DNA of 64,000 nt from Gilvimarinus xylanilyticus (GCF_024195295.1 NZ_JAMFTH010000001.1:1729428-1793427), one strand, 5' to 3'. Shown: positions 1 through 9,126, numbered from the stretch's first letter. A program made the numbers and translations. The notes: generated by a model from the sequence alone, not told the origin.

Positions 1-2576
1 TCCAGCCCTGTGCTTAGGCTTTCGCTCACCGCAATCACCTGCGGGGCAACCTGATCTATCACATCGATATCGCTAACTGATAAGGTGCCAGTGGCGGTAA
101 GCTCGGTATTGCTCTCGGTAAGCGATGCACTGTCGCTATCGCCATTAGTTGTATCCAGCGAAATCACCGGAGCATCATTGGTGCCTATGATGTCTACGCT
201 TATAATGTGGCGAGTTCCGTCAACAGTAGTAACCCAGAAGTGCTCCTGCCTGACTTCATCTCTTGCCAGGTATTGCACATCGGCATTGAGAACCTCGTAG
301 GTCCAGGCGCCGCTCGCATTGATATCAAGATTACCCAAGACCTCGCCTTCGGGCTCTGGGGCAATTGTGTCGTCAATGGCGGTTTCATTTTCATCCAGAT
401 CAAAGCCTGTTAACTGGCCATCGTAAGTCAAAACCGGATCAGCGGTATCTTCGATAACCGTGCCTTCATCCCCACCGGTAATCACTGCGCCATCGTTGGT
501 ACCATTAATTGTAATAGTCACCACATGCTCACCAGTGGCTCCCTGTGAGTCTGTGACCACCACGGTGTAATCCAGAATTAATTGGTGCCCTTCTTCCAAG
601 TAGTCGAAGGTTTCAATACCGCTGTCAAACGACCAGTTGATGGTGCCTTCGGTCTCACCACCTGCGATAACTTCACCAGCGTCCACCGAGAACATCGCCA
701 AAATAGCCGCCACACTAAAAGTGCCCGACTGGCCGGTAATACTGACACCATTAACACTCGCCTCGTCGGCGTCGGTGACATCGACATCAGAGGCAGAGAG
801 AGTGCCACTGGCTAAAAGAGGATCGTTAGTTTCGGTCAGCTCAGCCGAATCTGAATCTCCCTGTTCTACGGTTATAATCGGCGCATCGTTGACCCCGGTA
901 ATCGTTACCGTGACTTGTGCCCTTGTTCCATCAACAGTTGCAACTGAGAAAATCTCGACACGCTGCTCGTCAACGGCCAGATACTGGGTTTCAGCATTGG
1001 CAATGGTGTACTGCCACTGACCATTTTCATCCAAGCTCAAGCTACCCAGGTTATCACTCACGCTTTCGATAGAATTAGGGTCAAAAGCCGCTTCCCCAGC
1101 ATCTGGATCTACCACGTCAAGCTTGCCACTATCAGTTAACTCTGGATCACTGTCATCCTCGGTAACATCACCAAGGTCGTCGCCAGTGATAACTGCAGGG
1201 TCTGATTCAGGAGTAACGGTAATATACACATGTGCAATGGCAGTTCCGCCATTGCCATCGTCTACTTCTACGGTAAACTCATCTTCTCCCACGTAATCCG
1301 GGCCAGGCTGGTAAGTAAACTGACCAGTGTCCGAATTAAATTCTACCTCACCAAACTCCGCAGGCTCGGTAATTGAGAAACTGAGAGTATCGCCGTCAAT
1401 ATCACTAGCGGTGATCCTCCCAGGAACCGGTGTATCCTCGGGTGTGGTCAGATATAAATCCTGGGTCACCGGCGGGTCGTTAACGGGGGTAACGTCAATA
1501 TAAACCACAGCCTCGGCCGTGCCGCCATTACCGTCATCTACCAACACGGTAAACTGATCTTGCCCAACATAATCCGGACCCGGTTGATAATCAAAGCTGC
1601 CGGTGGTGTTATCAAAACTAACACTGCCATGATCCGGGGCATCGATCACAGTGTAGGTGAGCGTATCGCCGTCAAGATCACCGGCGGTAATACCACCGGG
1701 AATAGGCGTATCCTCAGGCGTAGTGAGATATAAATCCTGAGCAACCGGGGGATCGTTTACCGGGGTGACATCGATATAGGTCGTCTGGGTAACTGTCTGG
1801 CGACCATCACTGACACTGACCTGAAACTGATCCGGGCCGTGATAGTCTTCATCCGGCGTATAGACAAAAGCGCCAGTAGCCGGGTCGAGACTTACGGAAC
1901 CGTGTTCAGGCTGAGTCAGTAACTCATAGGTCAAGGGCTCGCGATCGGGATCAAAGCCCGGGATATCACTATCGATGGAAGTATCTTCCGGGATAGTGAA
2001 ATATAAATCTTCTGTCTCTGGGGGACGGTTGGGAATGATAGGATCTGGATCGGGGTCAGGATCGGGGTCTGGATCTGGATCTGGATCAGGGTCTGGATCG
2101 GGATCCGGGTCCGGCGTCTCATTAAAGTAATGACTTGCCTGCTGGGTGAGGTAACTGGAATCCAGCATTTGTATCGACACTGACGGGCGGAAACCGTCAA
2201 GATCTTCACCCACCCGCTTTAGAACAACAAGGTAATGTGCGCCATCAGAGGAAACTTGTTCATCGTTCTCGGGAGAATTATCCGAGGTACTGCGGGCAAT
2301 TAAGGGGACACCGGCCAAATCCAAAATACGCGGAGCGTCATCAGAATCCTCGTTCGAATCTGCCCAGACCAGATGAACATTACCTGGGCCTCCGAACTCC
2401 CGGCCAATGCCGTCGCCAAAGTCAACATTTAAGATCGCATTGCGATCGAGAACAATCCGCCCCGGCTCTGTTAAAAGTTGTTCGGATTGCAATACGATGA
2501 CACGCCCGTCTCCCGTGCGAAACCAAGCCTTACCATCAAGCTGCTTAATTTCCGCCTGAATTCCTTCCGCTGGCAT
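1..2576 (-). CDS. Giant repeat adhesin, 5' part (LapA/BapA-like, secreted by type I system)
   Basis: An uninterrupted reading frame of at least 858 codons runs off the left edge, so the C-terminus is missing. The ATG at 2574-2576 has a good ribosome site (AGGTGAGG) six bases upstream. Residues 1 to about 135 resemble the N-terminal retention module of LapA-type adhesins (a G-A-W-R-DG-L pattern near the start). Residues 156-179 are twelve Asp-Pro pairs, a stiff linker. Residues about 183-455 hold three cadherin-like repeats ending in VNDPPV, and from about 455 on there are VCBS-type repeats with VTIxGxNDAP motifs. Asp-rich turns suggest calcium binding. No signal peptide is seen, as expected for type I export, whose signal lies at the missing C-terminus. 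The gene follows its putative exporter genes on the same strand, so it is probably their cargo: a cell-surface biofilm adhesin. No di-alanine LapG cleavage motif was recognised before the linker. Confidence 0.88.
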   Translation of the reverse strand, partial: MPAEGIQAEIKQLDGKAWFRTGDGRVIVLQSEQLLTEPGRIVLDRNAILNVDFGDGIGREFGGPGNVHLVWADSNEDSDDAPRILDLAGVPLIARSTSDNSPENDEQVSSDGAHYLVVLKRVGEDLDGFRPSVSIQMLDSSYLTQQASHYFNETPDPDPDPDPDPDPDPDPDPDPDPDPIIPNRPPETEDLYFTIPEDTSIDSDIPGFDPDREPLTYELLTQPEHGSVSLDPATGAFVYTPDEDYHGPDQFQVSVSDGRQTVTQTTYIDVTPVNDPPVAQDLYLTTPEDTPIPGGITAGDLDGDTLTYTVIDAPDHGSVSFDNTTGSFDYQPGPDYVGQDQFTVLVDDGNGGTAEAVVYIDVTPVNDPPVTQDLYLTTPEDTPVPGRITASDIDGDTLSFSITEPAEFGEVEFNSDTGQFTYQPGPDYVGEDEFTVEVDDGNGGTAIAHVYITVTPESDPAVITGDDLGDVTEDDSDPELTDSGKLDVVDPDAGEAAFDPNSIESVSDNLGSLSLDENGQWQYTIANAETQYLAVDEQRVEIFSVATVDGTRAQVTVTITGVNDAPIITVEQGDSDSAELTETNDPLLASGTLSASDVDVTDADEASVNGVSITGQSGTFSVAAILAMFSVDAGEVIAGGETEGTINWSFDSGIETFDYLEEGHQLILDYTVVVTDSQGATGEHVVTITINGTNDGAVITGGDEGTVIEDTADPVLTYDGQLTGFDLDENETAIDDTIAPEPEGEVLGNLDINASGAWTYEVLNADVQYLARDEVRQEHFWVTTVDGTRHIISVDIIGTNDAPVISLDTTNGDSDSASLTESNTELTATGTLSVSDIDVIDQVAPQVIAVSESLSTGL
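2040..2111 (-). repeat. Hexanucleotide repeat encoding (Asp-Pro)12
   Basis: Twelve consecutive GAY-CCN units encode alternating Asp and Pro inside the adhesin, between the N-terminal module and the first cadherin-like repeat. The unit varies at third codon positions, so it is kept for its protein sequence and is not a fresh slippage tract. A length change in whole units would only shorten or lengthen the linker. Confidence 0.9.
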
Positions 2577-2628
2577 ACCTACCTCACCTTGGTTACCGTT
2601 TTTTCCGTAACCAATATCTTAATAGGTT

Positions 2629-3225
2629 TTACTGCTGAGCGCGAATAAGAGGACGCAAATAAACGGTTAACTGAACCCGATCTCTTACCTGGAGCTTTTC
2701 AAAGCACGCCCCCAGGTGCGCTTTAACGGTGCGTTCGGTAATATCTAATTGACGCGCCACTTCTTTATTACTGAATCCCTGAGCCACTAGCTCGGCGACG
2801 ACGCGTTCACGATTGCTTAAATTACTAACATCCGGCAAGGGCGCTGGCACGGGTTTGGCGGGAGCTACCAGCTGCTGCATGAGTTCGCGTCCCAGCCATA
2901 AACCATCGTACTCGACCGCCGTTTTTACCTTAAACAGCAACTCTGGCGCGGCCATCGCATGGACATAACCGCGCGCGCCCAAGGAAATCAACTGGCGCGC
3001 TTCGCTGGCGGATTCGTTTAAGGTTAAAGCGACTACCTTCGCACCCAGATTACTGGTTAGGGTCAAGTGCTCGCGCCATGGACCATCTAACACCAACCAA
3101 ACGAGAGTATCGGTGTTGACAGCAATGCTGCCGGGCTCGGCATTGGTATAAACCTTGGCATCGGTGAAGCCCGCCGTCCAACGCGCCGAGTGAATGGCAG
3201 ATGTAGTGATAAATAGCGAATGCAT
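2629..3225 (-). CDS. LuxR-family DNA-binding regulator with degenerate receiver
   Basis: 198 residues. The C-terminal part (about 130-190) is a clear LuxR/NarL helix-turn-helix, with LSNRERVVAELV followed by SNKEVARQL and ERTVKAHL. The N-terminal 115 residues have the length and pattern of a response-regulator receiver. The acidic pair expected near the N-terminus is absent, and the only candidate phospho-acceptor is the Asp of WLVLDGPW, so phosphorylation is doubtful. It is therefore likely a LuxR-type regulator working without a standard kinase. The start overlaps the stop of the upstream membrane fusion gene (TAATG), so translation is coupled. It sits between the secretion genes and the adhesin gene, 52 bases before the latter, so local control of adhesin expression is the natural guess. 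No cognate kinase is present in the window. Confidence 0.82.
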   Translation of the reverse strand: MHSLFITTSAIHSARWTAGFTDAKVYTNAEPGSIAVNTDTLVWLVLDGPWREHLTLTSNLGAKVVALTLNESASEARQLISLGARGYVHAMAAPELLFKVKTAVEYDGLWLGRELMQQLVAPAKPVPAPLPDVSNLSNRERVVAELVAQGFSNKEVARQLDITERTVKAHLGACFEKLQVRDRVQLTVYLRPLIRAQQ

Positions 3226-4643
3226 TATCGTTCTGTTAGCGCGTTCTGCTTAGCTCGTAAAATAGGTTTGAGTAGGTACGAAAGAATGGTTTTCTTACCC
3301 GTTAAAATATCTACTTGCGCCGTCATACCGGGAATAATGGGCAGCGCTTGGTCAAAGCCGGCCTCTTTGGTCCTCACTCGCACAAGATAGTAAGTCTGAT
3401 CATCTTCATCGGTAATGGTATCGGCGCTGATGTGCTCCAGTTCGCCGTCAAGACCGCCGTAAACGGTAAAATCGTAAGCGGTAAATTTCACCATTGCCTC
3501 TTGCCCAGGACGCAAAAACGCAATGTCTTTAGGGGGAATTTTCGCTTCAATTAATAACTGATCGTCCAAGGGCGTCATTTCTAACACTTCACTGCCAGGC
3601 TGTACCACGCCACCTTCAGTATTAATAAACAAACGCTGAACCGTACCGCGCACTGGCGCGCGAATATCGGCATACTTTAGCTTATCCGCCAAGCCGGTAC
3701 TGGTCTCTGACAAGGTGGAAAGCTTAGCCAAAACTTCCGATAGCTCCACCCGCCATTCATTTTTAGCGGCCAGAGTAACCTGCTGAATTTTATTTTCCGC
3801 CTCGCTGATAGCTGCTAAGATTCGCTCGCGCTGGGCACGGGCTTGGTTAATTTCGCCCTGGGTATTAGCGACATCACGCTCCAGGCGAATAATTTCCACC
3901 TCGGAAATAGCTCCGCTGCCCAACAAGGGCCGAGTCACTTCAAGCTCGCGAGATGAAAGCTCGTAATCGCGCTCAAACTGAACCAAGCGCGCCTCAATTT
4001 CTCTCAACTCTTGCTGGCGTTGCGCCAATTGCGCTTGCGCCTGAGACAGCTGTTGCTGCAACTCCTCCAGATTGGATTGAAATAGCGTCTGCTCGTTCTC
4101 CACCAGTGCGGGCTCAGCCTCCAACACCTCTTGCGGTATTTTTAGGGGCTCGCCGCTGACCAAAGCGTTCAAACGCGCGGACTTTGCCCGCAAAGATAAA
4201 TATTGCGCCTGATTTTCGCGCAGCGACGATAAAAATCGCGTGGAGTCGATACGCATAAGCACGGCGCCTTCCTCTACCACCTGCCCCTCTTCGACCAAAA
4301 TCTCCTGCACCACGCCGCCGTCAAACGATTGCACAATTTGAGTTTGCCTGGAGGGAATGACTTTACCCTGGCCGCGCGCAACCTCATCAATTTCGGCAAA
4401 GGCCGCCCAGACAATAAGCGCAACAATGACCAGCAACATGCCATACAGTAAACCGCGAGCGCGCACCGGCGCCTGCTGAACCTGCGCCCAATCGGCATCC
4501 TCGATCCAATCGTTCGAGTGATCGCCGGTGGGAGACATCCACTTGGCCCATACCCGATCCACCAATCGACTAAAGGGCTGCCCCAATCGCCTAATCGAGC
4601 GACCGATAAAGTTAAAACGCTTTTGTTCGGAAGTGGCGCTCAT
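3225..4643 (-). CDS. Type I secretion membrane fusion protein (HlyD/LapC family)
   Basis: 472 residues, normal for HlyD-type adaptors. A short cytoplasmic N-terminus is followed by one membrane helix near residues 65-85 (GLLYGMLLVIVALIVWAAFA). Then come a lipoyl-like half, a long Gln/Glu-rich coiled coil (about 150-300, with QLSQAQAQLAQRQQELREIE) and a beta-barrel C-terminal half with the usual APVRGTVQRL motif. It should bridge the inner-membrane ABC exporter and the TolC-like channel across the periplasm. Its ATG overlaps the exporter's stop (TGATG) and its stop overlaps the LuxR gene's start, so the three genes form one translationally coupled unit. This order matches lapB-lapC of Pseudomonas. 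Confidence 0.93.
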   Translation of the reverse strand: MSATSEQKRFNFIGRSIRRLGQPFSRLVDRVWAKWMSPTGDHSNDWIEDADWAQVQQAPVRARGLLYGMLLVIVALIVWAAFAEIDEVARGQGKVIPSRQTQIVQSFDGGVVQEILVEEGQVVEEGAVLMRIDSTRFLSSLRENQAQYLSLRAKSARLNALVSGEPLKIPQEVLEAEPALVENEQTLFQSNLEELQQQLSQAQAQLAQRQQELREIEARLVQFERDYELSSRELEVTRPLLGSGAISEVEIIRLERDVANTQGEINQARAQRERILAAISEAENKIQQVTLAAKNEWRVELSEVLAKLSTLSETSTGLADKLKYADIRAPVRGTVQRLFINTEGGVVQPGSEVLEMTPLDDQLLIEAKIPPKDIAFLRPGQEAMVKFTAYDFTVYGGLDGELEHISADTITDEDDQTYYLVRVRTKEAGFDQALPIIPGMTAQVDILTGKKTILSYLLKPILRAKQNALTER

Positions 4644-6799
4644 CAGCTCGCTCTCCCGATTCGGCCCTGCTTGAGCGCTTCTACCACTTTTTCTTTGGGG
4701 CCATCAGCGACAATTTTTCCCGCATCCAAAACAATTATGCGATCCACTAAAGTCAGTAATGATGTGCGGTGTGTAATGACCAACATAGTTCGTCCCTGAC
4801 TGTATTCGGCCAGGCGTTTTTTCAAGGACTCTTCGCTGGTATGGTCCATGGCCCCTGAGGGCTCATCCAGCAATAAAATTGACGGATCGTTAACCAGTGC
4901 GCGTGCTACCGCAACACTTTGACGCTGCCCGCCGGACAGTAACGAACCGCGCTCTCCCACCGGCATAGCCAAACCCTGTGGGTGGTTATTGATAAACTCC
5001 CCCAGACCACTGATATTGATCGCCTCCATCAGTCGCTCGTCACTGGCATTAGGGTCACCCATGGTAATATTGTCGCGCAGTGTTCCCAAAAACAAATGGG
5101 TATCTTGCGGGACATAACCGATGTTGTGTCGCAACTGGGCCGGATCGATTTGCCCCTGCTCGATATTGTCGATCAACACACTGCCAGAGGTAGGCGAGTA
5201 AAGCCCGGCAATGATTTTTTCAATCGTGGTTTTCCCTGAACCATTGCGCCCCAAAATGGCAACACGCTCACCCGGTTGCAAAACAAATGACACATCGCGC
5301 AATACGTCGCGCTCATCGTTAGGGTAACGAAAAGACACTTTATTGAACTCAACCCGCCCCTCAATGCTGGGCAGGCTAATCCACTGGGCCTCAGGAGGGC
5401 GCTCAATGGGCTTGTTCATCACCATATCGACACTCTCAAGGGCCGTGGCGGCCTGATGGTACTGCATCATCAGCGCAGCGCTCTGCCCCACCGGCGCCAT
5501 AATCCGTGAAGACAACATATACGCGGCAATCAAACCACCCTGAGTCAGCTCGCCCTCGGTAATGAGATAAACGCCGACGATAATAATAGAGACCGCGACC
5601 AGCTGTTGCGCCCAGAGCGCACCGGATGTGACCGACCCCGAGAGAATGCGCATTTTCGTTGTAGTGCGAGACAGATAGACCGTGGCTCGCTCCCACAAAT
5701 GCTGCATTTTGCCCTCGGCACTTAAAGACTTTAACGATTCCAGGCCATCCAAACTTTCCACCAGTACCGCGTTGCGATAGGCGCTGGCCTCCATACTGGA
5801 CAAAGAAAGCTCGTGCATTTTTGCCTGTACGCTAGCGGCATACAATAGACAGAAGAGAACACCAATGGCAATGGGAACGACAAGCCACCAGGACGTAAGC
5901 AGACCAATGACGAGGGAAAATACGATAACAAAGGGTAAATCGACAAAGGCGATAATTGTGCTTGAGCCGATAAAAGCTCGCACCGACTCAAAGGCCTGCA
6001 GACCTGCTGCAAACGACCCCACCGAGGTCGGCTTTTCGGTCATTCGCATGCCCAATACCCGCGACATAATATTCGCCGACAAGGTGATATCAATCCGGCT
6101 GGCCGCTAAATCCACAAACCAGGCGCGCACCATTTTCATGGCGAAATCTGCACAGAGTACCAATCCCACGCCAGCGGCCAAGACCCACAGGGTTTCAATA
6201 GCAAAGTTGGGCACTACCCGATCGTAAACATTCATCACGAACAAAGGCATTGCCAAAGCAAACAGGTTAATCATAAAAGCGGCGAACAATACATCGCGGT
6301 ACAACTTGCGATGCTCTTTAATCACCGCCCAAAACCAGTGGCCCTGAGGCGTTTTATGAATATCGGCGTTGCGCGATGAGAACTTGACCTTGGGGCGGCA
6401 ATAGATAACTCGCCCGGTGTAGTCAGCCTCAAGCGACTCGATAGATTCTTCCACCGGTGATTGGGTCAGTTCTGGGTACACCACCTGAGCCGTACCTGAC
6501 TCGGCATCCAGCGACAACAATAAGCAGGCCGTATTATTTTCCAACAGTAAAATGGCGGGCAGCAATGCCGTATTGAGCCTATCGAGCGGACGCCCCAGCA
6601 ACTGACAACTCAAACCCGCCCTGGAGGCTGCGCGGGGTAGCAGAGAAGGCGTTAACTGCTCGTGCTGGAGCGGTAATCCCGCCAACAGTGTGGTAGCGGA
6701 AGCATTAATACCATGGGCTTTGGCCAGTGCCACTAAGCAAGCCAAAAGCGGTCCGCCCCGGCCTGAGGCACCCAGGCTTTCGCCTGAAACATCACTCAT
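4643..6799 (-). CDS. Type I secretion ABC exporter (LapB-like, inactive C39 domain)
   Basis: 718 residues in the usual three parts. Residues 1 to about 130 are a C39-peptidase-like domain. The catalytic Cys context (normally DCG) reads GPLLACL, so it is a non-cleaving domain that probably docks substrate, as in LapB and HlyB. Residues about 160-440 form the six-helix ABC membrane domain. The ATPase domain has Walker A GRNGSGKTT near residue 520, signature LLSGGQRQ, Walker B ILLLDEPSGAMD and switch His in ITHR. It should power export of the repeat adhesin without cutting a leader. It lies 60 bases after the TolC-like gene and overlaps the fusion-protein gene, so all belong to one operon. Confidence 0.94.
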   Translation of the reverse strand: MSDVSGESLGASGRGGPLLACLVALAKAHGINASATTLLAGLPLQHEQLTPSLLPRAASRAGLSCQLLGRPLDRLNTALLPAILLLENNTACLLLSLDAESGTAQVVYPELTQSPVEESIESLEADYTGRVIYCRPKVKFSSRNADIHKTPQGHWFWAVIKEHRKLYRDVLFAAFMINLFALAMPLFVMNVYDRVVPNFAIETLWVLAAGVGLVLCADFAMKMVRAWFVDLAASRIDITLSANIMSRVLGMRMTEKPTSVGSFAAGLQAFESVRAFIGSSTIIAFVDLPFVIVFSLVIGLLTSWWLVVPIAIGVLFCLLYAASVQAKMHELSLSSMEASAYRNAVLVESLDGLESLKSLSAEGKMQHLWERATVYLSRTTTKMRILSGSVTSGALWAQQLVAVSIIIVGVYLITEGELTQGGLIAAYMLSSRIMAPVGQSAALMMQYHQAATALESVDMVMNKPIERPPEAQWISLPSIEGRVEFNKVSFRYPNDERDVLRDVSFVLQPGERVAILGRNGSGKTTIEKIIAGLYSPTSGSVLIDNIEQGQIDPAQLRHNIGYVPQDTHLFLGTLRDNITMGDPNASDERLMEAINISGLGEFINNHPQGLAMPVGERGSLLSGGQRQSVAVARALVNDPSILLLDEPSGAMDHTSEESLKKRLAEYSQGRTMLVITHRTSLLTLVDRIIVLDAGKIVADGPKEKVVEALKQGRIGRAS

Positions 6800-6859
6800 A
6801 AACGCGTAAATTCCTTAACGCGCCGCGGAGCATAAGCCGCGGCGCCAATCACAAAAGCT

Positions 6860-8671
6860 TTACTGACCGATAAACCTTACTTCGATTTCCATCAAATCGG
6901 TAGCCGGCTGTATACGACGATCTCCCGGTAAAGGTTGCTTTACTTTTGCGACTTCAATGCCATTGAGCAGCAGATAATCTTTAACCGCCGCCGCGCGGGC
7001 ATTCGCCAAAGATTGATTAACCGCCGATGACGATGGGGACAAACTATAAGACACCCAAGCATCAGATACCGAGCCGCCCACTTGGAAGTCGGCTAAAAAT
7101 TCGTCCAACCGCATTTTGCCCGAATCTGACAAAACACTGCTACCAGACGCAAACAGATCGGCCATCTCCATACTCACCACTTCGGTGGTCAGATTGGCAT
7201 TGTATCCCTCGCTTGGCGAGATAGCCGGGCAAGCAGCAGAAGGTTCCACCGAGATACTGGCCAAGTCTTCGTCCAACTCGCTATTAAGCGGCATGGCTTC
7301 GTCGACAATGTCTAAGCTCTGGAGCAACTCGCCCGTTGACTCTAACACCTCGGCGTAAGCAATGTTTAAATCATGCTCACCGTTAACCAACGCGCGACTG
7401 GATTGAAAGTACTCATTCTCCGCGTCCAGCAAGTCCAACAAGGTACGCTGGCCAATCTGAAACTGCTCGTTATAGGCGGCTCGCACTCGGTTACTGGCAT
7501 CGCGATGTTCGCGCAGTGATACCAGCTGCTCATTCAACTGCACCGTGTCGTTATAGGCAATTTGGGCCGTCTGACGCAGGTTGATACAGGCCTGATCACG
7601 CTGATCTTTCGCCGATGAGACTTCGGCAAGCGAGCGCTTTACCGCCGCGCGATCACTGCCGCCGCGAAACAGGTTGTAGGTAAGAGCCAGCTCTACCGCC
7701 GCTTCATCACCGAAATCGTCCGGGTCATAGCGATCATCGAATACCCCCAGGTTTTGCTCAGTGCCATAACGAGCGCGCAATTCAAGCTTGGGATAGTAGT
7801 TCGAACGCTCAACTGTAACCGCTGACTGGGCCGCCGAGATATTTTTAATCGCCGCATGGAAACCAGGATTACCCTGATAAGCGCTGTAGAGCACCTCTTT
7901 AATCGACGGCGGCAAAGGCTCATCGGTCAGACTGACAGGCACCAGGTATTCTGGAGGCAGTTCGCCCACTAAACGCAGATATTTGGCCGTTACATCATGC
8001 AAATTAGCCGCCTCGGTAATTAAGTTGGATTCGGCTAACGCAACCCGCGCCTGCACCTGGTCCAAGTCGGCGCGACGCCCTACGCCCTGATCGACGCGGT
8101 CTTGAATTTGGGTTTGAACATCCAGATGTTCTTGGTAGTTGGAGCGAGCCAAGTCAAGCAATTTGCGATAGCGCACCAGATGCTCGGCAATGGTAAAAGA
8201 CTCAAGCGCTGTCTCGTTAACAGTATTTAGGAACTCCAGGTATCTCACCTGGCGAGTGTCGTCCAGCTCTGAGACCTGTCCCATGGTGCGAAAACCATTA
8301 AACAACAACTGTGTCACAGAAATTTCGGCGCGATTGGTCGTATAATCGTCTCGGTCGTCATAGTCGCGCTCCATTTTGCCAGTGCCAGCTGACAAATCGA
8401 CCGACGGGAAATACCCCCCCCGAGCAGTGCCAACGTTGTGATCAGCCGCTTGGAAGGAGTGCAACGCTTCCCGAACTACCGGGTTAGTATCCAGCGCCTT
8501 GATAACCGCATCGCGGCTGCTGTAAGGGTTTTCATAGGCGTATGCCAATACCCCATCATAGTCATTAGTTGAAGCCTCTTGAGCCGAAGCCTGTAAAACT
8601 GTAACACTGGCCACAGCGGTACAGAGACAGACAGCAAACGTCCCTTTAAGTCGCGATATAGAAAAGAGCAT
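6860..8671 (-). CDS. TolC-like outer-membrane channel with OmpA-like C-terminal domain (LapE role)
   Basis: 603 residues, longer than normal TolC proteins (about 450). An N-terminal signal peptide ends near ASAQEAS. Residues about 45-450 hold the two repeated TolC/OEP halves, with typical helix motifs such as ALxSFTIAEHLVRYRKLL and GQRTLLDLLDAENEYFQS. The extra ~120 residues at the C-terminus resemble an OmpA-like peptidoglycan-binding fold: a LFASGSSVLSDSGKMRLDEF segment, then an NQSLANARAAAVKDYLLLNG helix. It should be the outer-membrane exit of the adhesin exporter, perhaps tied to the cell wall by the extra domain. A GAGGG ribosome site lies eight bases before the ATG. First gene of the secretion operon. 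Confidence 0.9.
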   Translation of the reverse strand: MLFSISRLKGTFAVCLCTAVASVTVLQASAQEASTNDYDGVLAYAYENPYSSRDAVIKALDTNPVVREALHSFQAADHNVGTARGGYFPSVDLSAGTGKMERDYDDRDDYTTNRAEISVTQLLFNGFRTMGQVSELDDTRQVRYLEFLNTVNETALESFTIAEHLVRYRKLLDLARSNYQEHLDVQTQIQDRVDQGVGRRADLDQVQARVALAESNLITEAANLHDVTAKYLRLVGELPPEYLVPVSLTDEPLPPSIKEVLYSAYQGNPGFHAAIKNISAAQSAVTVERSNYYPKLELRARYGTEQNLGVFDDRYDPDDFGDEAAVELALTYNLFRGGSDRAAVKRSLAEVSSAKDQRDQACINLRQTAQIAYNDTVQLNEQLVSLREHRDASNRVRAAYNEQFQIGQRTLLDLLDAENEYFQSSRALVNGEHDLNIAYAEVLESTGELLQSLDIVDEAMPLNSELDEDLASISVEPSAACPAISPSEGYNANLTTEVVSMEMADLFASGSSVLSDSGKMRLDEFLADFQVGGSVSDAWVSYSLSPSSSAVNQSLANARAAAVKDYLLLNGIEVAKVKQPLPGDRRIQPATDLMEIEVRFIGQ

Positions 8672-8715
8672 GTTGAATTTCCCTCGTTAACGATCTCTTT
8701 TGATAATAGTATTGC

Positions 8716-8743
8716 ATTATAAATGTAGCACTCTGGATTTCAT
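8716..8743 (-). promoter_or_regulatory. Candidate promoter of the adhesin-secretion operon
   Basis: On the minus strand a perfect TATAAT (8721 to 8716) is preceded, after 16 bases, by ATGAAA (4 of 6 match to the -35 consensus). The predicted start would leave a leader of about 35-40 bases before the TolC-like gene. The weak -35 would fit activator control. If this is the main promoter, the hairpins at 8778-8880 are upstream DNA and not part of the leader. Confidence 0.4.
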
Positions 8744-8777
8744 TTGCGCTCAGACACCTGCAGTTTGACCGCGACTG

Positions 8778-8880
8778 CCCTACCTGAACTTTTGATTCAG
8801 TGGGTAAACAGATCGTCCGAATCTGCTTATTGATCCCTCTTAAAACGGGCGAACCCGTGAGGAAACCCGACTTTTAAGGG
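8778..8880 (-). other. Hairpin-rich non-coding element upstream of the secretion operon
   Basis: The 455-base gap 8672-9126 has no gene. Within it three potential hairpins follow each other. Read on the minus strand, the first (8880-8835) has an outer stem CTTAAAA/TTTTAAG enclosing ACGGG-TTCG-CCCGT. The second is CAGAT/ATCTG (8825-8809) and the third pairs CTGAA/TTCAG with flanking CCC/GGG (8804-8778). The strand is a guess, made because the downstream gene is on minus. It could be a structured leader, an attenuator, a small RNA or a decayed mobile-element end. I do not recognise a known riboswitch class; in particular the c-di-GMP class I core was not found. The remainder, 8881-9085, is AT-rich near 9000-9060 with no clear feature. 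Confidence 0.35.
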
Positions 8881-9085
8881 CTCCCACGAACCTCAATTCA
8901 CGGCGGCGCATCCACACACCACCCACTAACCCGACAATCGTGGTGCCAGATTAATCGTTAGAAGGATTGGGTCGGAAAACAGCGCCGCCTTATAAGCTTA
9001 AAATCATAATATACGAATTGATATTACCAAACTACTACATAAGTGCAAATTACGTGCAATTACACGCCACAGAAACCCTAATAGG

Positions 9086-9114
9086 AAATAATAATGCCCC
9101 ATCAGAGATGGGGC
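9086..9114 (-). terminator. Rho-independent terminator after phoH
   Basis: On the minus strand GCCCCATC-TCT-GATGGGGC forms an eight-pair hairpin 13 bases after the phoH stop, followed by the T-rich run ATTATTATTT. Confidence 0.75.
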
Positions 9115-9126
9115 AGAAAGGAAGGC

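Noticed and set aside
637-1020. Long plus-strand reading frames opposite the adhesin
   Set aside because: They are shadows of the repeat-rich adhesin frame on the minus strand, without ribosome sites or protein-like composition.
1200-2111. Repetitive DNA that could suggest CRISPR or satellite repeats
   Set aside because: The repeats are in frame and encode cadherin-like modules and Asp-Pro pairs; there are no unique spacers of constant length.
8672-9126. c-di-GMP riboswitch upstream of the adhesin-secretion operon
   Set aside because: The gap was read on both strands for the conserved class I core and for its tetraloop-receptor layout; neither was found.
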